Notes: generated by a model from the sequence alone, not told the origin. A stretch of DNA of 64,000 nucleotides from Irpex lacteus (GCA_001986395.2 MQVO02000044.1:114479-178478), one strand, 5' to 3'. Counted from the first letter of the stretch, positions 54,190 through 64,000 are shown. Program-made: numbers and translations.

Positions 54190-54690
54190 ACCAACGACAC
54201 CATCGACGGCAGGGCGGGAGCGACGACCACAGTCACCATTATATGGGACGACCTTGAGGTGTGTGCTCTACACTACAATATAGCTTACTTTGCTGACGAT
54301 ATCAGCCTACGACGTGACGACAACGCGTGACTCGCTGCTCTGCTCTTCATCACGGCCTTCGCTCTGCCCTCTACAACCTTTACCATGTCCTCCGTCAAGC
54401 GTCCACTTCGATGTTGTATGCATAATACTGGCGCTCTGACGTACATACCTGACCGACTCGACAACTATAGCAGCCTCCCCAATAACACTGTCGTCACGCC
54501 TCTCATTGCTTCGCTCCGTCAACCTCGTTCCCTTCTCCTGCGTCTAGTCTCAACGTACCTCGCACGCACAACGATTACTGTCACAAGCTCTCTCACTACT
54601 CGCTACCTGGATCCCTACGACATCTCACATAGGAAGATCATTGTCACGCAGACGACTTGTGCTCACACCACGCCTTCGACGCCCGCCTCG
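54190..54690 (+). repeat. Right arm of the large inverted duplication
   Basis: Inverted counterpart of 46030-46510 (see there). The arms face each other across about 7.7 kb that contains ARB1, SRA gene 3 and the F-box-like/nucleotidyltransferase-like gene. Similarity is high but not perfect, with base changes and small gaps. Confidence 0.75.
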
Positions 54691-54899
54691 ACGGTCCACT
54701 TGGATTACTAGTCGTCTGCTTCGCCGGCCTAAACTTCAACGTTACGTCCTCATGCTGCAATGTACTCCGTTAGACGCAACCGTACAAGACCTCATTGTAG
54801 AACGACGAAGTTACGGACGACAGCTTAGGGAATGGATATTCTGGAACGATGGTTTACGCTTTTTCGGTGTGTGTGGTATTCAACTTCAACTCAGTATGC

Positions 54900-57000
54900 A
54901 TCTCTCAACTAACCGATATACACATCCCCTCCCCTTTTGCGTCACCACACCAACCTAGTCGATCTTGGAATAAACACACACGGCACTTATGCAACAAGAA
55001 ACACGCACGCACACGATCTCGAGGACGACTACGGTTACCCTTATCATCTGACCAGTCATCGCTTTCGTTCCTCCTCTCAACTCCTGCATCTGGTCCTAAT
55101 CTACACCTATGGACGACATCCTCTGCCTTGTACGCACCCGCTACTCGCCGCGCAGTCCCATACGGTACCTCGCATACCGAGACCACTTGTGCTCCCACCG
55201 CCACCACTCTCATTCCCTCTCCCTGTCGACTTCCAGCTCCCTTCTCAACTCCCGCCCCTGGCCCTACCGTGTACATGTGAATGCCATCCTCTGCTTTAGG
55301 ACGTACCCACGCCTCGCTACGCAAACCTACACGGCATCTCTCATGCGAGGATCACCGCCACGCAGACGAGTTGTTCTCAAATGGCGCAATGACGGAGGAC
55401 GAAAGAGAGGCAATTGTCTATGAGACGGATCGGGTGTCGTACGAGGTGTGTGGCCTTCACCTCAGCATCCATCTCTCGACTAACCTATACATACAACCTG
55501 TCCCTCTTGCGTCACTACCATGGACCCAGTATAGCTCTCCATACACGACGCTCGCGCACTAGACCAGCCTTGAATCTCACGTTGAAGACGACCACGATCA
55601 CCCTCACTATTTGACTCGGGTGTCGCCTCCACGCCTATGGCCGCCCCTCTCCATCGACTTGCCAGCGCACTCTCCTGCTTCTGCACCCGACTCTAAGCTG
55701 CACGTACGAACGACATCCTTCGTCTTCGACCTACCCACGACTCGCGACTCAAATTCATACGGTACCTCGCATGCGAAGGTCGCTCATACTCCCGTCGCCA
55801 CCATTCTCGTTCCCTCTCCCTGTCGACTTGGATCTGTCAACGACTCGTCACTCAGATTCATACGGTACATCGCATGCGACGGTCGCTTGCTCCCGCCACG
55901 ACCACTCTTGCCTCTCTTCCGTAGACTTGTCAGCCCCCTCACCAACTCGTCCATCTGGCTCTGAGATGCACGTGCGGATGTCGTTCGCAGCCTTGGACGC
56001 CACTCAAAACGATACGGTCCTTCGTATGCGAAGGCTCTTACGCTTTCGCCGCCACTACTCTCGCTCTTTCTCCTCGCCAGCCTGCTTCTCAACTCCTTCC
56101 TCTAAGGTGTACGTATGGACGACATCCTCCGTCTTGGATACATCCGCAACTCGCCACTCAAATGCATATGGTACTCCGCATGCGAAGGCTACTCACGCTC
56201 TCGCCGCCGCCACCCTCGTTTACTTTCTCCGCTGACTCGCCAGCCAGCTCCTCGACTTCTGCCTCTGGTCTTAGGCTGCACGTACGGATATAATCCCCCG
56301 TCCCACGCCTCGCCACCCAGTCCTATGCCTCCCCTCACAAGCGAGGGCTACTTGTATTCCTGCTACCAACACTCTCGTTTCCTCTCCCTGTCGACCTCTA
56401 GCTCCCTTCTCAACTCCTGCATTTGGTTGCAGGGTGCACGTACGGATACCATCTTCGGCCTTGGACATACTTACCCGCGACTCGTCGCTCAGACCTCGCA
56501 TGCGGAGGCCACTCCCGCCGCACCCCACCTACCTGGTTCGACTACAAGCCCCTTGAACCGCAACCCCACGTACTGTACTAGTTCCTTTACTTATTATGAC
56601 ACAGGTCGTTATATTCACAACAAACGTACGGGACAGTTCTCGACCACGTACGTCTTGTGTCGACCCTCGCGCACTGAACAGCACTTGAACGCCACCGTGT
56701 AGACGACGACATTCACGCTCACGATGAGACTGTCGCGCTGCATCCACGACTATCCCCGTCCCTTTCTGTCAACTTGCCAGCACTCTCTCCAAGCCCTATA
56801 TCGCATGTACGGATGGTGCCGTCCGCTCGACGTACCCGCGACACGCCACCGAAATACATACGGCACTTCGCACGCGAAGACTACTTGAACGCCGCCGGCC
56901 CCTAGGTTGATTACAAGCCCTTCGCACCGGAAAGCCTGTATGTTGCTTTATGTTGCCACCGATCATTATTTTTCATACAACCGTCCAGGACAGGTCTTGT
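54900..57000 (-). repeat. Degenerate ~150-170 bp tandem repeat array (right, inverted)
   Basis: Reverse complement of the unit in the left array. On the plus strand it reads CGGTACCTCGCATGCGAAGG, then TCGTTCCCTCTCCCTGTCGA, CTCAACTCCTGC and CTAAGCTGCACGTACGGA. Cores are seen near 55090, 55258, 55687, 55955, 56101, 56263, 56432 and 56798, so spacing is most often 145-170 bp. There are no stable genes; the many open frames reflect low stop density in CT-rich sequence. The array leads directly into the promoter of small gene S2. Confidence 0.65.
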
Positions 57001-57095
57001 GTGTATCTACAACGGTGGCGCCGCGGGCGGTGCGCAAACCTCTACGGAGAGTCGTTCAGATGTGGGTGGTGTTCGAGTTAATGGGTTGAGGTGCG

Positions 57096-57103
57096 TATAT
57101 ATA
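57096..57103 (+). promoter_or_regulatory. TATA box of small gene S2
   Basis: TATATATA followed by CTCTCAC, 100 bp before the S2 start. The preceding 200 bp (GTGGGTGGTGTTCGAG and GGTTGAGGTGCG) are also conserved before S3 and, inverted, before S1. Confidence 0.6.
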
Positions 57104-57195
57104 CTCTCACTGACGAGACTGAGTGCTCATCGAACATCCTCACAGCATATCACTCCACGCACGTACACGACGTACAGAGAGTTATAAGACACAAC

Positions 57196-57756
57196 ATGGA
57201 CGCACAGCAGCACTCGACAGCGCAACACCCACCGCAACTCTCGTCTACCGAACCATCTCGTATCGACGCCGGCTCAGGCTCTCCACCCATCGACCATGTG
57301 ACGGCGCAGGCACAAGTCGCTTCCCCCGCTCAAGAGCCAAAAGGCAGGGACGTGGATGTCGTAGAGCTTAGCCACCCAGACACGCATCTGCATGCAAACA
57401 CTGTTGCTCCTCGCAGAAACGGTCCTATCTACCGGACCCCAGCCTTCAGTGGTAAGTCATCTCTTCTCTCCCATGTCAGACCAGTGTCATTCAATTTGTG
57501 TAACGCAGACTTGCGCGAGTTCAGTTTAGCCGACTGGGCAAGAGATCGGATAGACAGACATCATGCGCAGATAAGAGACGAAATAGTGCGAGCGAAGATG
57601 GAAGCGCAGAGAGAGGAAGAACGGCTATGCAAAGAGAAAGAGAAAGCCGGGTTGGACATCCAAGACGGAGGGGATGCGGGTAGCAGCGGGGGACAGGGGA
57701 GCGGGAAGGGGAGCGATGATAGCGAGCTGCAGGAGGTAGATAACAGCTCAGCGTAA
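57196..57756 (+). CDS. Small repeat-linked gene S2
   Basis: Exons 57196-57451 and 57509-57756 (57-nt intron) give 167 aa. The N-terminal exon is Gln/Ser/Pro-rich (MDAQQHSTAQHPPQLSSTEP) and ends PAFSG; the paralogues end this exon NAFSS at the same phase. Exon 2 begins DLREFSLADWARDRIDRHH and is a long charged helix (EIVRAKMEAQREEERLCKEKEKAG), probably a coiled coil. It ends with a Gly/Ser-rich acidic tail (GGDAGSSGGQGSGKGSDD). It has diverged more than S1 and S3 but shares promoter, exon structure and the GGDAGSS tail motif with S3. No known domain; function unknown. Confidence 0.6.
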   Translation: MDAQQHSTAQHPPQLSSTEPSRIDAGSGSPPIDHVTAQAQVASPAQEPKGRDVDVVELSHPDTHLHANTVAPRRNGPIYRTPAFSGKSSLLSHVRPVSFNLCNADLREFSLADWARDRIDRHHAQIRDEIVRAKMEAQREEERLCKEKEKAGLDIQDGGDAGSSGGQGSGKGSDDSELQEVDNSSA

Positions 57757-59151
57757 TAGAATGTGACTTCTCGTCCTCGCAATGTAACCTTTGACTTTTA
57801 TAATTACCGTGTCTACCGTGACGCAGCTCGGAGGCGCCTAATTTCGTCGAGGCATGTACTTAGTTGGCAGAAATTCCGCCAGCTGCCGTGCGGCAGACTT
57901 CTTCTCTCGTTCGACCACCAATGCATTCGACCCCTCCCTATTACTTCGTTACCATGGACTTAGTAGAGATCTGCGAATATAACGCTTGTACGCGTGCTTC
58001 AGTCTACATACCTAAGTGATTTGAACCATGCAGCAGCCTCCCCCCATAACACTGTCGTCATGCCTCTCACTGCCTCGCTCGCCGACCTCGACTCCTTTCT
58101 CCTGCACCTCGCACGCACGACAACCACTGCCATAGGCTCTCTCACATCGGCCATTCAAGTCCGTGTGACATTCCACACGCGAAGATCTCAACACAAACGG
58201 CTTGGGCTCTCACCGCCCTGGTTTGACTACAAGCCTCCTCCACCGCCAGCCTGCATTACTTTCTCTCCATACGAGCTATACACAACCGCACGGAACTTTA
58301 CGTGGCGCGATGCAGGAGGTAGGAGCGATAGCTATGGCTTGTAAGAGACGGATCGGGTACCGTTCAAGGTGCGTAGTCTACGACTCTATATTTCTCGCTC
58401 GACTAACCGATACATACGACCCCTCCCCTCCTTTGTCGCTACTATGAACATAGTAAAACTCGGCATACATGACACTCATGCACTAGGCAAGAGTTGGTCG
58501 AGCATTACTCTGAAGACGACTACAATCATTCTCGCCACCTGACCGTGACACCGCCTCTACGACCATCACTACCTCTCTTCGTCGACTTGCTATTCTGCTC
58601 GCTAACCCCTTCACTTGGCCCCAAGGTGTACATACGAACGACATCATCCACGATTCGTCACTCAAATCCATACTGTCCCTCGCGTAGGAAGGCTACTTGC
58701 ACTCACGCCGCCGCCATACTCCTTGCGTCTCTCCGCTAACTTGCCAGCCCGCTCCCTGAGTTCTGCCCCTGGTCCTAAGCTGCACGTACGAGCACAGGGC
58801 TCGGTTTCCGACGCATCCACCCTCGCCGCTCGACCCCATACATCCTTTCGCAAGCGAAGATAGCAGCGCATATGCTAACGCAGCGCCGCTTGGTTACGAG
58901 CCACCTGCACCGCAAACTCGTATGTTATTCTCCGTCGTTAAAGACCATTATACTTATGGCAACCTATGTCAACCGTACAGGACAGGCATGGAAACCTCTT
59001 GTATGTATATAAGAGTGGCGTTGCGGGTGGTGCACCCACCGTTGCGTCGATCGTCCTAATTGTGGGTGGCGTTCAGATTATTGGGAGAGGGTGTGTGGCT
59101 CGGGTACACTGTGGCGTGTGGGCTGTTGAAAGAGGATTGCGCTGAGGTACG
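57757..59151 (+). repeat. Second right-hand array copy between S2 and S3
   Basis: It contains 3' flank of S2 (with AAATTCCGCCAGCTGCCGTG at 57870), a diverged copy of the 54.4-54.6 kb block (near 58020-58160: CAGCAGCCTCCCCCCATAAC, CTGTCGTCATGCCTCTCACT) and further ~150-bp units (cores near 58620 and 58770). It ends in the shared 250-bp promoter region of S3. This shows that array plus small gene was duplicated as one unit. Confidence 0.6.
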
Positions 59152-59159
59152 TATATATA
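59152..59159 (+). promoter_or_regulatory. TATA box of small gene S3
   Basis: TATATATA followed by CTCTTG, 90 bp before the S3 start, in the same sequence context as the S2 TATA box. Confidence 0.6.
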
Positions 59160-59241
59160 CTCTTGTTATCTTAGTACAAGTACTCATCCATCATATTACG
59201 TCGCACGCACATCCTCCGCCGTCCATCCACTCCACCACAAC

Positions 59242-59703
59242 ATGTCTACGCAATCCAGCTCGACAGCGCTGCACCCGCACACCTCGTCTACCGCCACACG
59301 TCCCATCGACGACCAGTCTCCTCGCGCCGGCAGTGTGCAAGCGCTAAAACGAGTCCAAGACGCAAGAGCGGGAGGGCGACGATACGGACCTCGAGTCTGA
59401 CGATCCCGACTATACCCCCCTACGCCGTGAGAACGCGTTCAGCAGTAAGTCTGCGCCGTCCCAAGTCTTTCCAGTGCACCGTATTGACGATACTTATTCG
59501 ATATGCTTAATCCAGACCTTCAGGAGTTCGAAGCAGCCCTTAGGAAAAGAGAAGAGTTAGAACGAGAAGAGGCAGAAGAGTACGAGTCTTGGATAGGAAG
59601 CTTGTTGGGGGCTCGTCGCGCTCAGGCACAAAGAGGTAACGACCGGTCGATAGTCAAGCGCGGAGGGGATGCGGGCAGTAGCAAGCAGAAACAAGGGCGA
59701 TGA
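59242..59703 (+). pseudogene. Small repeat-linked gene S3, frameshifted
   Basis: The ATG at 59242 opens MSTQSSSTALHPHTSSTATR, which matches the S1 start, but the frame shifts near 59335-59360 and stops at 59400. The continuing homology is in another frame: EREGDDTDLESDDPDYTPLRRENAFSS to a donor at 59445. Exon 2 (59516-59703) follows: NLQEFEAALRKREELEREEAEEYESWIGSLLGARR, then NDRSIVKRGGDAGSS. Apart from the indels exon structure equals S1. Either a young pseudogene or an indel error. Confidence 0.65.
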
Positions 59704-60323
59704 TAGCGAGCGGAGGAGGCAGACAGCATTCCAATGTGACGGAATATAGCTTAACATTCTATAATGTGACATTTGACTAGTACTGTTAACACTTTCACGA
59801 CAATCCCAACACAGTGTAGGAAGCACCTCGGTTCGCCGTCGCTGTAGATGGCGGAATTTCCGCCAGCTGCTGTGAGGCAGACTCGTTCAGACCTACACCC
59901 AGGGATGGCCGGCATGGCCGGCCACTCTTATTGCCAGCGTAGAGTCGTGGTCATGACTTTGTGTGGCGAGAAGGAGGTTCTGCTTGGACATGAGCGGTAA
60001 GTGCGTAGTGCACAGATCGGGCGAGGCGATCTCGTTCATGGACAAAACACGTTCAGTGTTCTCGAGATCACTCCTTCTCAGGTACATCCATCCAACGCAT
60101 TCCACCACCACCACTGGAATCTTTGATCTCGTCCACGCTCCCTGGCCACAGCCTTCGCCAACCTCTCGGGTTTGATGGTCTCCTCGACGCGTGCAAAGCT
60201 GAAACGGTATGTACTTAACCTCAGACCACGACGAGCTCGTTCTAACATGACCTTACTCATTGGCTGGTACTCAACGTTACTCAACGTCCGATTTCCTCAG
60301 GTGTTCTCACTACAACGAACATC
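59704..60323. other. Intergenic with shared 3' motif
   Basis: Contains GGAATTTCCGCCAGCTGCTG near 59853, also found 3' of S2 (57868) and partly at 62400, and a GGCCGGCATGGCCGGCC palindrome-like block near 59907. No gene is supported. Confidence 0.45.
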
Positions 60324-61437
60324 ATGACAAGATTAAATACATGGTCGTTCGCATACCATTCGATAGCTCGAGAGCGATCTGGACGTATTCCAAGGACATG
60401 GCGGCATATGACCCACTCAGTACTCTTTGATAGCGTCCGTCGAAGCAGTAGCAGCGAGACGAACAACGATGGCGGTGTGCCCGAACACTTCGACAAACGT
60501 TCGTCTGTGCGTCGCCGTCGTCGTCGTTCGCGTCGCGTTCACTCTTCCTCCATCCATCCATCCATCCATCCACCATCAGCCGACCACTATCTAGAACCCG
60601 ACTTTTCTGCCGCACCCTATGCATCTAATCGTCCTATCACGACCACAAACGTCTTCTCTCGTCTTCTGGAACCACCCATCGAGCACCATGACCAACCTCG
60701 AGTTTGAGACTACCTGAACCCCACCACGACTCGACACGCTTGCGGCGACGCAAACCTCTCTCCTCGTTTCGCTTGCCTCCTACTACGATCAATGCCTACC
60801 TCCCCGCTCGACGCGACGCCGCGCCCTCAGCACCAGACAACTTTGTCTTTGACCCTTCAATGCAACTCAAGCCCCACCGGACTTTGAGACAACGGAGAGG
60901 GCGAACAATAGTATGGTATGAAGTCGAAGGTGGAAGGTGCGTACGCTCCCGGTGTCGTACGTCTGTCCGCTAACGCGGTTACTTCCAATGTTCAGTATGA
61001 ACGAGTCAATATTCTCACCACTCAACACCTACGACGAAGAAGACCTCCATCTCGCTCAACATCGCATGCTGCTGGCTGTCGAGTATCCTATCTATGACTT
61101 CCCGTCCACCTTCCTCTCTGACTTCAACTTTTCCTCCCACACGATGAACTCTTCGTCCCTCCGAAGAGAAGCAGCAGCGACACGCACGACCGCGACAGAC
61201 GACACAACGCTGCCAGCCGCCACTACTCGCAGCTGTATCGACCTCGATGTCGTCCATCCACACTCTCGCTCAACGTCGCATCGCTCCTCAACAACCCCAG
61301 AGCCTGTCCGTAAATCATCTAACCATCCTCTCCTCCGTCCACTCTCAAAGTCATCGTGCAATCTCTCTGAGTTTGTTGCCCTCAAATCCTTCATCGACAA
61401 GCACGCGGATAGGAGGTACGGGTGTGAGGTCGCATAG
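60324..61437 (+). CDS. Hypothetical gene, possibly broken
   Basis: The best-supported part is a GT-AG intron at 60937-60995 that joins ...RRGRTIVWYEVEGG to SMNESIFSPLNTYDEEDLHLAQHR and runs to a stop at 61437. Upstream, an open frame from 60324 (MTRLNTWSFAYHS... with a run of Arg and an HPSIHP repeat) ends at 60707 in a different frame, and no splice site joins the two cleanly. The content is Ser/Thr/His/Arg-rich and matches no family I know. It could be a real but poorly modelled gene, or decayed sequence. Confidence 0.3.
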
Positions 61438-62399
61438 AGGAGAGGTCCTCGTCGAAGCCAAGTAAGCATCTTCTTTCCGTTTACGTCGTTACATTTCTTT
61501 CTTCCAATCGTGGCATCCTCCTGCTCTCTCCGTCTCCCTTTACACCCTGCTGTTCACTTCTGGTATCACCCCGTCCGTCATCTCTGCCCACCCTTCGCTG
61601 CCTTTCATCCTCCCACCCCGTCTCATGTGTTCCCTGTCCTCTCGTCTTCCCTCGCATCGTCGCACCCTGTCACGGTCGCATTCACTGGCACCCCGGTGTT
61701 ATCCTATGCCGTTCCGTGCATTCGTCTCGCCATCTCGCTCTCGCTCACGTCGCTCTCTCGCACATCGTCTTATATATTCACCCTCTTGCACGCCCTCGTG
61801 CACCTCCCTTCTTGCATTCTCCATCGTCGCTCTCTTTTTTCGCGCCTTTCCAAGCAACATACTCACACGTCTCCGCTCCGATAGAGCTCCCTTCATTCAC
61901 ACAGGCTACGCCAGCATGCCCAACGCACAACGTCTCCGCGAGCGCCTCGGATGGCTATTCCCTGACCTTGGTGAACTAACAGTAGAGAGGTCGGCCGTGC
62001 CGTCACCTGCGCGTGCGTGCGCTCCAAGCAAGCAGTAGACGGGATTCCTGGCTGTTGCGCATGTCGTCCGCTCAATTGTGGATAAGTCTGAGCAAGTGCG
62101 CACGATTACGGCGGACGCGTAAGTACCTCCTCCGTTGAAAGCGTGATGTTCGATGAGATGAGGGAGCGTGGCTGTCTGACGTGGCATATGCTCGGTTTGT
62201 ACGGGGTATTCGTAATGGTACGTTGTTTCCTAGATAAAGTCATGTATGCTCGCTATGTCTGACACATCATTAGTTCACGCACCGATCACTTCTCTCTCGA
62301 CGCTTGACGAGACGGGAGACAGAGGTGGCCGGCTGAGCCCGCGAGGTGCAACTTGCGAGTTGGCGCGAACTTTCAGGCTCGCTCGCTCGCCCAGTACTG
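61438..62399. other. Intergenic, pyrimidine-rich on the plus strand
   Basis: From 61500 to 61900 the plus strand is rich in CT and TCGC with few stops, giving spurious frames on several frames at once. No gene is supported. Confidence 0.45.
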
Positions 62400-62446
62400 C
62401 CGGAAATTCCGCCAATCTGGTGCACAGCTGCTTGAGTTGCAAGATG

Positions 62447-62586
62447 GCCGGCTTAGCCGGCTATACTGGGGTAGCAATTTCTCGAGTACGCTGGGCGCTC
62501 AGGTCTTCTCAAAGGTCTCGAGCAGAGCAGAGTCGGAATTCCTGTCTGCTCAAGTGCAGCTGCTCAAGATGGTCGGCTTAGCCGGC
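62447..62586. repeat. GC-rich palindromes left of the AT-rich insert
   Basis: GCCGGCTTAGCCGGC at 62447-62461 and a near copy TCGGCTTAGCCGG at 62573-62585, each preceded by a CTGCT(T/C)(G/A)AG-like segment. The spacing is about 125 bp. The orientation (CTTAG core) is opposite to the copies right of the insert. Confidence 0.65.
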
Positions 62587-62609
62587 CATGGTGTACTTAT
62601 GTGGTAAAT

Positions 62610-63620
62610 TCTCTAGTCTCAGGACTCTGGTGCATGGCAACACATAGATGGAATGTCCGACAATTTATGATGAAAAGGTAGTAAGTTGTATTGATGAAAA
62701 TGTAAGTTAATGCAAGCTCGGATCATTGTCTCTACTGCCATTGACCAAAACCATTCTACCTAGTGCATGGACCTAGATCTACTGTAAGCCTCAGTTATTG
62801 AACATTGTGTAGGGCAGTAGCTGAAGGATTTACCTCATCCTAATTATTGGCTGTGCTGTCTGTCATCTCTATGTCTTCAGGCTCTGGCTCGGCCATAACG
62901 ACATCTTTGACTGAGTTGTCCACATGGAATTGCAACTCAGTCTGGCCACCTGAGATCTTAACGTTCACTGCAACATTGATGTTTCCGTGGGTGATATTAA
63001 GACAAACTGGAGCAGGTTTGTCAAGCTTCAAAAAAATGATGTCAGTGGTGTGCTTTTGTTGGTATGTCAAAAACTCACTGGTACATTGACATTGACTTCT
63101 GCCATATTCACTTGGTCAAAGATGGTCACAGAGATAGGAACTTTACACAGAGAAATATGAGCAGAGAAACTTCAAAACTGATAGCAACTCACCTTGGTTA
63201 GTGAATGATGTGGAAATAAGAACTTCAGAGCAAATGATAGATGAAGGATAGAGAAAGGCTATGAATGATCAAGGAGACTTATGTGATGTACCAGCTTAAT
63301 CACTACTGAGGGATGCAGATGAGAGATGAGAACATGTCCAATGAGAGCTTATATAGAGTTTCAGAAATGTGCACAGACCACTTAGTTTAGGGCAGGTAAG
63401 CCTAAAATAATGGTGCCACATTTTGCTTGTTATCTGTGAGCTGGCACTATTTCCCACAGAATGATTATGTAATACTTCAGATGTTGAGATGTCATTCAAT
63501 CAGATTTCTTATCTGAACTGTAGGACAGATAAGATAAGCAATATAGATAAGATTGCATGCTATAGAAAAGAGTATATATGATTCAAGTTGGTAATTAGTG
63601 CTCAAACACATGTATTGACT
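62610..63620. mobile_element. AT-rich, CpG-poor insert, putative mobile element
   Basis: Base composition changes sharply at about 62610 and back at about 63620. Inside, the sequence is AT-rich, and CG dinucleotides are rare, while flanks on both sides are CpG-rich. The segment carries one small spliced gene on the minus strand. It is flanked by GC-rich palindromes that are inverted relative to each other. No transposase, target-site duplication or terminal repeat was identified, so the element type is open. The right flank may continue beyond the window. Confidence 0.45.
62840..63105 (-). CDS. Small gene inside the AT-rich insert
   Basis: Exons 63105-63079 and 63025-62840 with a 53-nt GT-AG intron give 70 aa starting MAEVNVNVP and ending IEMTDSTANN. 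A further GT-AG intron (donor ACCAAG/GTGAGT near 63192, acceptor GTAAAG) lies in the 5' leader. The core (CLNITHGNINVAVNVKISGG) alternates polar and hydrophobic residues as in beta strands; the tail is acidic (EPEPEDIEMTD). There is no signal peptide or known domain. Codon use is AT-rich, unlike all other genes in the window. The 38-nt tail of the open frame before the second exon would also be readable without splicing. Function unknown. Confidence 0.5.
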
Positions 63621-64000
63621 ATGAGGTACGCTAGGCCTTGCCAGGCCCTAGAAAGCCGCCGAGCCTGGGCTAGGCGCGCAAGCAGGCTCTGCGCCTCGGG
63701 TGAGCAGATGCGGGTTGCTGAAAGCGCTGTGCCAGTGACGGGATTGCAGCGACGAGTGCTCACCGGCTAAGCCGGTGAATGCTCGTAACCTGACAGTGTG
63801 AGGTGTGACTGCTGCTCACTGTGGATTAGGTTGAGGGGGTTGCACGCAGCATGTGCCGGCTAAGCCGGCGAGTTAGCAGATGAGACTGCTCACTGTGGGC
63901 TGAGCCGGTGGGTGCCCGTCACAGAGTATTAGGTGTGACCTACGGGTTGGGAGGGTCGCAGGCAGCATGTGGCCGGCTAAGCCGGTGAGTTAGCAGATGA
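63620..64000. repeat. GC-rich subterminal repeats right of the insert
   Basis: CACCGGCTAAGCCGGTG (63761-63777), GCCGGCTAAGCCGGC (63855-63869) and GCCGGCTAAGCCGG (63972-63985). The last two are part of a ~117-bp tandem unit (GCAGCATGTG...GAGTTAGCAGATGA) that runs off the window. Left of it, 63625-63690 is rich in self-complementary CTAGGCC/GGCCTAG-like words. No coding sequence is supported. Confidence 0.65.

Noticed and set aside
61510..62038. Overlapping plus-strand frames rich in Ser, Pro, Leu and Arg
   Set aside because: They result from a pyrimidine-rich stretch with few stops in all frames; no frame is favoured.
1..64000. tRNA, rRNA or snoRNA genes
   Set aside because: No segment with a convincing tRNA B-box and cloverleaf, and no conserved rRNA core, was found by eye. 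A covariance-model search would be needed to be sure.

Overview
The window looks like nuclear DNA of a filamentous basidiomycete, most likely an Agaricomycete. It has dense genes with short (about 50-80 nt) GT-AG introns, large families of divergent F-box proteins, a Zn2Cys6 regulator, a fungal RNase T1-type secreted nuclease and a fungal YAT-type amino-acid permease. The species cannot be read from the sequence. Exon structures given here were worked out by hand from splice sites, reading-frame phase and comparison between paralogues inside the window.

Layout. 1-2650: left-truncated end of a non-LTR (LINE-like) retrotransposon on the minus strand, with a zinc-knuckle ORF1 and the start of an endonuclease ORF2. 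3510-4272: a five-exon guanyl-specific ribonuclease gene. 4640-16978: six related F-box/LRR-like genes (two minus, two plus, two minus) plus one decayed copy. 17413-20055: an 11-exon amino-acid permease. 20845-22936: a membrane-anchored alpha/beta hydrolase. 23.4-23.6 kb: an F-box relic. 24453-30449: three more F-box genes. 30667-33802: a 10-exon Zn2Cys6 transcription factor. 35235-36272: a broken F-box gene. 36813-39761: two tandem SRA/YDG-domain genes. 40163-42201: a frameshifted F-box gene.

42.4-59.7 kb is a repeat-rich domain. Degenerate arrays of a ~150-170 bp unit lie in one orientation at 43.3-46.5 kb and in the opposite orientation at 54.2-58.9 kb. Between them is a unique island with an ARB1-type ABC-F ATPase, a third SRA/YDG gene and an unusual F-box-like/nucleotidyltransferase-like gene. 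Next to the arrays sit three copies of a small gene family, each behind a TATA-box promoter; one copy is frameshifted. 59.7-62.4 kb has only a weakly supported hypothetical gene. 62.4-64.0 kb holds an AT-rich, CpG-poor segment with a small two-exon gene, flanked by GC-rich palindromes in opposite orientations; it looks like a mobile-element insertion.

The window is not one pathway. The two conserved housekeeping-like genes (permease, ARB1) sit among fast-evolving accessory families (F-box, SRA/YDG, small repeat-linked genes). I judge the most interesting parts to be the repeat-embedded small gene family, the SRA/YDG triplet with a clean intron difference, the F-box cluster with a shared C-terminal Cys/His tail, and the AT-rich insert.
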